Positions 56,601 to 62,656 of a stretch of DNA of 64,000 bases are shown piece by piece (the first letter of the stretch is position 1; every line of letters starts with the position of its first letter). A program made the translations under genes and the position numbers. This stretch comes from Terriglobia bacterium (GTDB taxonomy: Bacteria; Acidobacteriota; Terriglobia; JAIQFV01): assembly GCA_020072965.1 (NCBI GenBank), contig JAIQFY010000026.1, positions 1 to 64,000 of the forward strand, written 5' to 3'. Below the pieces are notes generated by a model that was given only the letters and a program-made list of their open reading frames with translations, was not told the DNA's origin and did no database searches.

Positions 56601-56718
56601 GCGCGCTAATTCAGTCAAGATCAAGAAGGTGAAGATTGCGATCAAGGCGGTTCTGAACGACGACCAAACGCTCAGCGACCAAATTCTGGAATTGGTGAAG
56701 AATCAGAATGAATACTGA
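53629..56718 (+). CDS. hsdR: Type I restriction endonuclease subunit
   Basis: The 1029-residue motor-nuclease starts at GTG 53629, overlapping the previous stop by four bases. The N-terminal PD-(D/E)xK nuclease has D139 in KRPDIVLY and ELK at 153-155. The Snf2-like translocase has Walker A SQGTGKS (278-284), Walker B/DEAD VDECH (392-396) and motif III FTGTPL. A C-terminal helical domain would bind HsdM and HsdS. It cuts unmethylated DNA at a distance after ATP-driven tracking. Confidence 0.94.
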   Translation: MSKVGQVEKKTQQRVVKLLHDTLGYAYLGNWEEREDNRNIEPELLRRWLKQQGHTDALIGKVLYQLQKAAGDTSKSLYDRNHAVYGMLRYGVKVRPDVGENTVTAWLVDWKQPKNNDFAFAEEVTVTAPNAKAYGKRPDIVLYVNGIALGALELKRSTVSVAEGIRQNLDNQKKEFIEHFFSTVQWVMAGNDTEGLRYGTIQTPEKYYLTWKEDGPGDNPLDKSLMQVCAKARFLEFIHDFIVFDAGIKKLCRHHQYFGVRAAQDYVNRREGGIIWHSQGTGKSLVMVWLAKWIREHVTDARVLIVTDRTELDEQIEGVFKGVYEDICRTKSGVDLIAQLNATKPWLLCSLVHKFGAREGAEDDIDAAEFIKQMKQAMPPDFRPKGNLFVFVDECHRTQSGKLHEAMKGILPDAVFIGFTGTPLLKADKQKSIEVFGRYIHTYRFDEAVRDRVILDLRYEARDIDQSLTSQAKIDQWFEAKTRGLTNLAKAQLKQRWGTMQKVLSSRSRLEKIVGDIMMDMATRDRLVSGRGNALLVSGSIYEACKFYELFNKTDLKGKCAIVTSYAPTTTDIKGEESGEGETDNIEKYNIYRQMLADWFNEPPETVVNKVETFEKAVKKKFVKEPGQIKLLIVVDKLLTGFDAPPATYLYIDKQMRDHGLFQAICRVNRLDGDDKEYGYIVDYKDLFKSLEESVRDYTSGAFDRYDKEDVAGVLEDRLAKARERLEETLEAVRALCEPVEPPKDSAAYLRYFCARDSGNAEQLKDNESARLSLYKHVAALVRAYANLATEFEAAGYTAERATAIKAEVDHFEKVRNEVKLASGDYIDLKMYEPAMRHLIDSYIRAEESEKISAFDDMTLVQLIVERGADAVQALPEGIRKNKEAVAETIENNVRRLIIDEQPINPKYYEKMSELLDALIVKRKQEVLDYRDYLERIVDLTKKVKNPTTGGSYPQSLNTPAKRALYDNLMKDETLALQVDRAVRDGRQDDWRANSVKIKKVKIAIKAVLNDDQTLSDQILELVKNQNEY

Positions 56719-57436
56719 AAAGCATCGGATCACTGTGAATGGCCTGAGTGTGGAGGTGGTTCACAAGACCATCAAGAACCTGCACCTGGGGGTTTACCCA
56801 CCGCGTGGCCGGGTGCGCGTTGCTGTCCCAATGCAAGTGAGCGACAATGCAGTACGGCTTGCAGTAGTCGGCAAGCTCGGCTGGATCAAACGCCAGCGGG
56901 CGAGATTTGAAACCCAGCCACGCCAGTCTCGGCGCGAGATGGTCAGCGGTGAGAGCCACTATTTTCTTGGGCAACGTTATCGTCTCCGAGTCGTCAGCCA
57001 CGATGGCCCACCCGAAGTCCTGGTGCGCAACAAGTCCACCATTGAGCTTCATGTGCGACGTGGAACCAATGCCCGACATCGCGAGATGGTGTTGCAACGG
57101 TGGTATCGGCGACAATTGAAGGAACTCATCCCAGCACTGCTGGAGAAATGGCAAACGATCTTAGGGGTTGAGGTAGCTGCCTGGGGCATCAAAAGGATGA
57201 AAACCAAGTGGGGTAGCTGCAACATGAATGCTGGTCGGATTTGGGTAAACCTTGAACTCGCCAAAAAGCCCGTACAATGCCTTGAGTATATCGTCGTCCA
57301 CGAACTCGTTCATCTCATCGAGCGTCATCATAGCGACCGCTTTATCTCGATCATGGATCACCACCTGCCCCAATGGCGGCTGCATCGAGATGAACTGAAC
57401 CGCCTGCCGTTGGGCCATGCGACGTGGGAGTATTGA
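56708..57436 (+). CDS. YgjP-like M48-type metallopeptidase (DUF45) linked to the restriction locus
   Basis: The 242-residue protein has the DUF45/YgjP layout: an N-terminal beta region, KRMKTKWGSCN, and the zinc motif HELVHLIERHHSDRF near residues 197-211 (H-E-x2-H). It overlaps the hsdR end by 11 bases and is therefore part of the operon. Such genes are often found beside type I systems; a proteolytic role in controlling HsdR is inferred, not shown. Confidence 0.9.
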   Translation: MNTEKHRITVNGLSVEVVHKTIKNLHLGVYPPRGRVRVAVPMQVSDNAVRLAVVGKLGWIKRQRARFETQPRQSRREMVSGESHYFLGQRYRLRVVSHDGPPEVLVRNKSTIELHVRRGTNARHREMVLQRWYRRQLKELIPALLEKWQTILGVEVAAWGIKRMKTKWGSCNMNAGRIWVNLELAKKPVQCLEYIVVHELVHLIERHHSDRFISIMDHHLPQWRLHRDELNRLPLGHATWEY

Positions 57437-57566
57437 TCAAGATCGTTGAAGCGGCTGCCAGGGAGGCCTCCAAGACAAGACGGTCCAACCGACAAGCGAT
57501 GAGTTCGCCAATGGGTGAAATCCTAGTCGTTATGCTTAGAATAAGCCAGCGTGAGAAAGGGGATGT

Positions 57567-58226
57567 GTGGAGAAAGTTAAGCTGACAGGCAACCAACGGC
57601 GCTTGGTCAGTGAAGTGAGGCAACTCCTGGCAACTCTCATGCTCGATCCTGACGCCATTATTGCCGACGAGGATGTTGACGGACGCACGCCTCGTTTGGA
57701 GCTTGCTAAGGACCAGATCATCCGCAGTGCCGTGATCCTCAAGTATGTCTTAATGGATGAATATCTCAGCGCGGTCATCTGCTGGCACTACTTCGGCAAG
57801 AAACGAAGCTTTCCGCGACTATGGAGAACAAAGCGATTCAAGTCATTCAATTACTTCATTCTCGAAAGGCTGTACCTTCTTCAAAAGCTGGATCTCGTCA
57901 AGAGCATCCATACCATTCCCAAGTACGTATCCGCGGATCTCGCGGCATTAAACGATCTTCGGAATGGCATAGCACACTCTTTTTTCCCTCAGAATCGCAA
58001 GCGGAAGCCTGAATGGAAGGCGAAGAGCATCTTCACAGACGGTGGGTTCGAGCGGTTTCTCGAAGACATGCAGGAACTCTCCGACTTCTTCGTCTACCGC
58101 TTTTGGGTCGGGTCGCCGGAGGACATCAGCGCTAGGCCGAAAGTCAGCACGCAAGGGACGGAAACGAATGGCGGGTGGGCGCCTGAGCGGACAGTCTGGG
58201 CCAGGCGAGGCCCAGCTGCCAGCTAG
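57567..58226 (+). CDS. HEPN-like protein with R-x4-H motif
   Basis: The start is GTG 57567, 130 bases after the metallopeptidase. The 219-residue helical protein has R132-N-G-I-A-H137 in LNDLRNGIAHSFF, the catalytic signature of HEPN ribonucleases. The upstream helices (YLLQKLDLVKSIHTIPKY) fit a HEPN bundle. Its last 35 residues are low-complexity and encoded by GC-rich folded sequence, perhaps a cassette end. A cytoplasmic RNase toxin or defence effector is inferred; there is no antitoxin gene partner in view. Confidence 0.65.
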   Translation: MEKVKLTGNQRRLVSEVRQLLATLMLDPDAIIADEDVDGRTPRLELAKDQIIRSAVILKYVLMDEYLSAVICWHYFGKKRSFPRLWRTKRFKSFNYFILERLYLLQKLDLVKSIHTIPKYVSADLAALNDLRNGIAHSFFPQNRKRKPEWKAKSIFTDGGFERFLEDMQELSDFFVYRFWVGSPEDISARPKVSTQGTETNGGWAPERTVWARRGPAAS

Positions 58227-58464
58227 CGTGTTACGCGACGCTGCGCCTTCATAAGGAAGAAGGCTTTGACGATCCTTTCCACCGTTTTGTCTAGGCATAG
58301 ATATTCGGGACTCGCGAGTACCAAACATCGATCACGTTGACAAAACTTCGGCTCGAGCTGGAAAGGCCGAACACAACCCCCGGGAATTGCCTCTCATTCA
58401 TCGCGAGTAACGTATTCTGTCTTGTGTTGAGTTTACCATCTTTCATGAAACCAAAGGACTATGG

Positions 58465-58719
58465 ATGAGAACAGTAAAGAGGCAGGAACCCCAAAGTGGT
58501 TTTCAAGTTACTTGGCTAAACCGCTCCGGTCAGCGACCATTACGCCAGAATTCACTGCAGTTTGAATGTGAATCTGATGCGTTGAAGTTCGCATTCCGAC
58601 TGGCGTCGTCGAAAAGCAATTCAAGAGCCACGGTCCAGATAAAAGTTGGAACGGCGTGGAAGTTGGTCTTGGGCTTCACGTCTCCCACTTTCGAATCTTC
58701 TCGCGAACACACTAATTAA
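58465..58719 (+). CDS. Small protein of an unnamed family (paralogue at 61902)
   Basis: The 84-residue product begins MRTVK at the second of two close ATGs. Shared segments with the 61902 gene are VTWLNRS, FECESDALKFAFRLA and VQIKVGTAWKLVLGFTS. It is likely a compact alpha/beta protein. No known domain is recognised. Two copies in the same island suggest that it matters in this cassette-like setting. Confidence 0.6.
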   Translation: MRTVKRQEPQSGFQVTWLNRSGQRPLRQNSLQFECESDALKFAFRLASSKSNSRATVQIKVGTAWKLVLGFTSPTFESSREHTN

Positions 58720-58754
58720 TTTCGTCCCCCTGCCTTGTGGAGGAAAATCCGGAT

Positions 58755-59747
58755 ATGCCCTTTGAGCCAGTTGATGACATCCCAAATATCGATGAAGTCT
58801 CACTTAATGCGAAGACAATTGATGGCATGATGAGAGGTCTAGTTAGACTATTTGTAACTGCGCTCAGGAATCAGTATGGAGTTGATGAAATCCTGAAGGA
58901 ACTTCTGAGCGATATATTATTCATCTTCCTTATTTCGCACACGAGCATTCGCGCGATCGTAGATAGGGCCCTTAGAAAAACCGAGCATCCATTAATTGCT
59001 GATGCAATGTCGCTTACAAGGGAACAGGTCGAAAAGCTATTTGTCATCGCGCTCCTATTAGATAATCCGAACAAATGGATTACGCAGTATTTGAGGAATT
59101 CATGGAGAAGCAATTACGAGGATTACCTGCTTGCAAAAGATGAGCTTCAAAAGAATCTAATGTTTCAAGAATATATTAATAAGCATTGGCCAGAAGGAAT
59201 TGAGAAAATGAGAAGATTGCCCAATCGAAGAGGCAGGGGTTCCAAGTTAATTGTTTCCTCCTTTGCCATGAGGGCGGTCAAGTACAAATTCAATAACCCG
59301 GACAGCCCAAAGCCGACATGGTTCAAACGCAGCGGGTCCGTCAGGGATTATCTCGATAGTTATTTTCAATTTCCGACTCCTGGAAAGGCGATACGAAAAA
59401 TAAGAAATCCTAATATTCAATGTTTCCTCAGGCGATGGTACAAGGAATATCAGTTCCTCTGTGGGTACTCCCATGTGGCTCTTGGAAAACTGGGTCTATA
59501 CGGAATGAGCAAATCCAAGGATTTCTGGACATCGGAAAAACTTGGAATCATGGCCAAAAGAAAAGCTGATGACGCCATTATATTAAGCTACACTGCTACT
59601 GCAAGTTCATGTGTGCTTGTGATGGCGATCTTGTCGAATCAATTCGGAGAGAAATCGAATCTACAATCGTTTTGGAAAGCTCTTATCGCCTTTTCGTTGT
59701 TTGCCAAAGCCGTCTGGAAAATTATGCCGGAGAAACTGTTAGAGTAA
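58755..59747 (+). CDS. Helical protein, possibly DUF5677-like, AT-rich gene
   Basis: The 330-residue protein starts at ATG 58755, preceded by GGAGG; a GTG at 58737 is the alternative. It has a hydrophobic helix near residue 50 (LLSDILFIFLISH), a basic middle and WYKEYQFLCGYSHVALG, which resembles the Y-x2-(L)-x-H segment of DUF5677/HEPN-like proteins, without a clear R-x4-H. A second hydrophobic stretch near the C-terminus could be a membrane helix. Base composition is visibly more AT-rich than the neighbours, a sign of transfer. Confidence 0.6.
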   Translation: MPFEPVDDIPNIDEVSLNAKTIDGMMRGLVRLFVTALRNQYGVDEILKELLSDILFIFLISHTSIRAIVDRALRKTEHPLIADAMSLTREQVEKLFVIALLLDNPNKWITQYLRNSWRSNYEDYLLAKDELQKNLMFQEYINKHWPEGIEKMRRLPNRRGRGSKLIVSSFAMRAVKYKFNNPDSPKPTWFKRSGSVRDYLDSYFQFPTPGKAIRKIRNPNIQCFLRRWYKEYQFLCGYSHVALGKLGLYGMSKSKDFWTSEKLGIMAKRKADDAIILSYTATASSCVLVMAILSNQFGEKSNLQSFWKALIAFSLFAKAVWKIMPEKLLE

Positions 59748-59768
59748 AAGACGAGGATATGGCGTGGC

Positions 59769-59830
59769 CGGCGCCTCCACCCGCGGCGCTGGAGAGCGCT
59801 GCCGCGTCACGCGCGGTTCTTCATGGGGCC
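59769..59830 (+). other. attC-like folded site between two HEPN-type genes
   Basis: The GC-rich stretch shares TCCACCCG and AGCGCTGCCG, in the same order and near-equal spacing, with the site at 60695-60770. It lies between the stop of one single-gene unit and the start of the next. The right end is degenerate and lacks a clear GTTRRRY. Confidence 0.35.
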
Positions 59831-59855
59831 AACGTACTTGCCAAAGGGAATCTCT

Positions 59856-60698
59856 ATGAATCTACCAAAACGAACTGATTTGCCTTATTTCACGTACGGG
59901 CTTTTTAAGTCCACCGAACCGGCCCATAAACAGGTTGCTCCCTTCCTCGAAAAAAGCCCTGCGCGGACAAATGTGAAGGGCTCTATCTTCATTCGAGATG
60001 GCCTACCCCTGCTTCGCGTTGGTGGGAGTGAGCAGGTTATCGGGGAGCTCCTTTACTTCAGGCAACGGTACCGCGACGAAGCCTATGGCGTAATTTCAAG
60101 GTTCGAGCCGCGAGAACATTATCTATGGGGCAAAGTTTTCGTCGAAGGTAAGACTGTTTTGGCGAATTGCCTTGTTGGTCGACAGATGACAGAGGGTAAT
60201 CCCTCACAGTTTGAGGCAAATGAGTGGGGTTATAAAAACGATCCAGTTTTTACTGAGGGTCTCAAGGTAGTGGCTGACATTTCGAAGGAATATGCATCCA
60301 CTGAGTTTCAAAACGATCCGGCGCACACTTTTGATTGGGAACGCTTGTTTCTGCTACAGGCTGCGTACCTATTACTTTGGTCCGCCATCGAGCGATACAC
60401 AGCCTTGGCGTACGGCCCTGACCTTGGCCCTAACGAGAGGGTGAATTGCCTTGGAATTGACGCGGCATTTCAAGGTGCTCTCAAAACCGTGGTCTCACGT
60501 ACCGGTGAGGTGGTCGATTCGCGCGATCCAGCAGCCCGAAAGAGACTTGATCCCCAGGATCCAAAGGCGTCGATCCAGTACTACTATCGTGTTAGGAGCA
60601 ACCTTTCTCATAGAGGGAAAGGCGCATACAAAGATGGCGAGATCATACGCAGATCGTTACTTGAGCTTCAAGACATCTTTAATAAGATGCTCAAGTGA
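59856..60698 (+). CDS. HEPN-domain protein with R-x4-H motif
   Basis: From ATG 59856, after AAGGGAA, the protein is 280 residues. The N-terminal half looks like a beta-rich domain; the C-terminal half is helical and holds R247-S-N-L-S-H252 in YYYRVRSNLSHRGKG, a classic HEPN active-site pattern close to Apea-type HEPN proteins. A mixed substrate-sensing plus RNase effector is plausible. It is flanked by attC-like sequences at 59769 and 60695. Confidence 0.7.
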   Translation: MNLPKRTDLPYFTYGLFKSTEPAHKQVAPFLEKSPARTNVKGSIFIRDGLPLLRVGGSEQVIGELLYFRQRYRDEAYGVISRFEPREHYLWGKVFVEGKTVLANCLVGRQMTEGNPSQFEANEWGYKNDPVFTEGLKVVADISKEYASTEFQNDPAHTFDWERLFLLQAAYLLLWSAIERYTALAYGPDLGPNERVNCLGIDAAFQGALKTVVSRTGEVVDSRDPAARKRLDPQDPKASIQYYYRVRSNLSHRGKGAYKDGEIIRRSLLELQDIFNKMLK

Positions 60699-60770
60699 AC
60701 AACCTCGCCAACCCGGCGTCCACCCGAGCAGCGCAGGACAGCGCTGCCGGTAACGCGTTGATCGTTAGGC
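60695..60770 (+). other. attC-like site
   Basis: The site starts at the end of the HEPN gene and ends in GTTAGGC (60764-60770), an exact integron R-prime core. A perfect 7-bp central hairpin GCAGCGC/GCGCTGC is present, and CCAACCCGGCGTCCACC pairs loosely with GGTAACGCGTTGATC. Length of about 76 bases fits attC. This is the best of the candidate sites. Confidence 0.5.
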
Positions 60771-60790
60771 GGCAATTCGACGGAATTTTG

Positions 60791-61064
60791 GGGTCAGGCT
60801 TCTCCAATTACACAATTAGAGCCGATCGGTCAGAGAAGCCTCAGTGCAAGGGGAGGGGGACTGGTGCTTTCTCCTGGTGTTATTCCTGGCGTGGGAGTGC
60901 TGCGGACTCACCCTGAAAGAGTTGGGCCAGAAGGCAGAGGGACTGAGGCTTACCACCACGGCGAGGCGCTGCGCCGGTTTCAGCAGTGGATGAAGAGGAA
61001 TGGCGACTTGGCTACCCGCTTCGCTTAAGCCGTCTCCACTTTGTGGAATGTGGAAGCCTGACCC
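60791..61064 (+). pseudogene. Remnant of REP-associated (Y1/RAYT) transposase between inverted repeats
   Basis: GGGTCAGGCTTC (60791-60802) and GAAGCCTGACCC (61053-61064) are perfect 12-bp inverted repeats. Next to the left one is a CTCCAATT/AATTAGAG hairpin. Between them, frame +3 at about 60900 gives GLTLKELGQKAEGLRLTTTA and, after a one-base frame change, EALRRFQQWMKRNGDLATRFA ending at 61028. This resembles the DnaA-like C-terminal tail seen in many IS200-like REP transposases. The catalytic HUH domain is gone. Confidence 0.4.
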
Positions 61065-61201
61065 TAGGAATGCTCATTCCTTGTCCGAGAGCTGGATGCG
61101 GGAAATCCGCCCGTCCAGTTCGATGAGCGGGATGTGGAAACGGAGCATGGCCGAGCTAGTGAGGCACCGGCAGACGAAAGGGCCGGACACAGATAGGCTC
61201 T

Positions 61202-61295
61202 GCCTAAACCACCGCGCCACATCTCGACTCTACCCCGGCCGGTGCGAAGAACAAGGGCGCCGGACGGGTGACGCGCTTTCTCCGTTCGTCAGCCC
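61202..61295 (+). other. attC-like site upstream of the 61322 gene
   Basis: GCCTAAACC (61202) resembles the left core GCCTAAC, and GGGTGACGCGC with GTTCGTCAGC (about 61286-61295) resembles a right end. The middle (CCCCGGCCGG) can fold. The next gene starts 27 bases later, the usual spacing of a cassette gene. Confidence 0.3.
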
Positions 61296-61321
61296 ATACA
61301 CATGTTGAGGTGAACACCTCG

Positions 61322-61816
61322 ATGAATGACACAAAAGACACTAAACCATCTGATCAGACGATACACCCGCAGCCTATATATGCATATCTCACCCCGCTGG
61401 CCTTTCACAATTACTCGACACAGTACTTGACCGTGGCCCGTGCTGCCCGCGGTGAATCAGGATTTTCGCCTGTGCCGTATTATCTCTACTGCCGATCGCT
61501 TGAGCTGAGCATGAAGGCGTACCTCCTCGCTAAAGGCGTCGAGAAGACGGAGCTCAAGAAAAGGTCACTTGGACATGACCTGAATCAAATTCTGGGGAAA
61601 GGGGAGACTCTCGGCTTGGGTACTCTTGTAAAGCTGACCGACGAGGAACGCCGCGAGGTTTCAAAGGCCAACGTATATTACGTACACAAAGAGTTCGAGT
61701 ATGCCAATGTGCTCAAGACAGTTCAAAGTTATCCGGGTCTCCCGGACCTGGGGATTCTTGATGTGCTGGCGAACCGCCTCTTGACCGCAGTGCACCCGAT
61801 TTGCCTTTCTGCCTAA
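61322..61816 (+). CDS. HEPN-family helical protein (164 aa)
   Basis: The start ATG 61322 has GAGGTG nine bases upstream. The 164-residue protein has YYLYCRSLELSMKAYLLAKG followed by LGHDLNQIL, the helix pair typical of HEPN-domain proteins that bind nucleotidyltransferases or sense RNA. No R-x4-H is evident, so catalysis is uncertain. The stop codon lies inside GCCTAAC, the left core of an attC-like site, a hallmark of cassette genes. Confidence 0.65.
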   Translation: MNDTKDTKPSDQTIHPQPIYAYLTPLAFHNYSTQYLTVARAARGESGFSPVPYYLYCRSLELSMKAYLLAKGVEKTELKKRSLGHDLNQILGKGETLGLGTLVKLTDEERREVSKANVYYVHKEFEYANVLKTVQSYPGLPDLGILDVLANRLLTAVHPICLSA

Positions 61817-61862
61817 CAGCCCGCATGCACCTGACCCGCAATGGGGAGCGCCATGCGTGCTT
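61813..61862 (+). other. Half attC-like site after the 61322 gene
   Basis: It begins with an exact GCCTAAC and continues CAGCCCGCATGCACCTGACC, then a partly complementary CCATGCGTGC. No GTTRRRY right core follows, so it may be truncated. Confidence 0.35.
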
Positions 61863-61901
61863 CAGTTTGGGATCTCAGAATACAATCACAAGAGCAAGCA
61901 T

Positions 61902-62135
61902 ATGAGAACGAAAGAAATGATCAGTGATTATCGCGTCAAATGGTTGAACCGTTCAAAGGGGAATACTCTCACCTCTGATACAAGAGAGTTTGATAGTGAT
62001 CTTGACGCGCTGAGGTTTGCGCACGAGTTAGCGCCATTCAGCGGCAACGCCTAGATCACTGTTCAAACAAAAGTTGGAAAGGATTGGAATTTGGTGTTGG
62101 GCTTTACCTCCGCACAATCATTCACTGGAGAGTAA
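61902..62135 (+). pseudogene. Paralogue of the 58465 small protein, interrupted by TAG
   Basis: MRTKEMISDYRVKWLNRS and FDSDLDALRFAHELAPFSG are followed by TAG at 62052-62054, then in the same frame ITVQTKVGKDWNLVLGFTS to a stop at 62135. The post-stop part matches the end of the 58465 protein (VQIKVGTAWKLVLGFTS), so the ancestral gene was continuous and about 77 codons long. The intact copy at 58465 has no stop there. The first 50 residues might still be made. Confidence 0.7.
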
Positions 62136-62656
62136 TTGTGAAATATTTCCTCATTATTGCGTTTGGGTGGCGTTTGTGATATTCATCGCACAGTTTCAAG
62201 GGATAGCATGCTTGGGGTTGTGGCCTCAATTCACTCGACGTGCTCAAACCAATTCGCACACGAATTCTGACCACGAGTTCCTCCAAATTCTCCCCTCCTA
62301 GACCAATCTGAATCGCTGGCTGCTGTTGAGCGAAGGCATCGGACGCGGAGGTGTTTTGGCAGCATACTTCGAATGATCGTGGTGCTGCGCGCCGGACGGG
62401 TAGCGAACCAGTACAGACAGCGAATCGAGCGCTCAGAAGTGATCCCCTAGGGACAAGCGTCAGCGTACAGGCAGGTTGGAGGCGAGAAACACACCACGGC
62501 CGAGAACGGTTCGCATGACGTGGCGATTTAAAGATTGATGATGAACCATGGCGGCAGTCCAGTCGCCAAGGGTAACGAGGGCGAACGACACACGGGGTGC
62601 TATTCAGTGCTCGCGCATCGAACCAAAGTGAGGACCCCAAGAAAGGAGACACCAAA
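62136..62656. other. 520-bp intergenic region, no gene seen
   Basis: It marks the right edge of the accessory island before the propeller gene. Overlapping ORFs on both strands have no domain and no ribosome-binding site. No attC-like end was found here. Confidence 0.4.
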
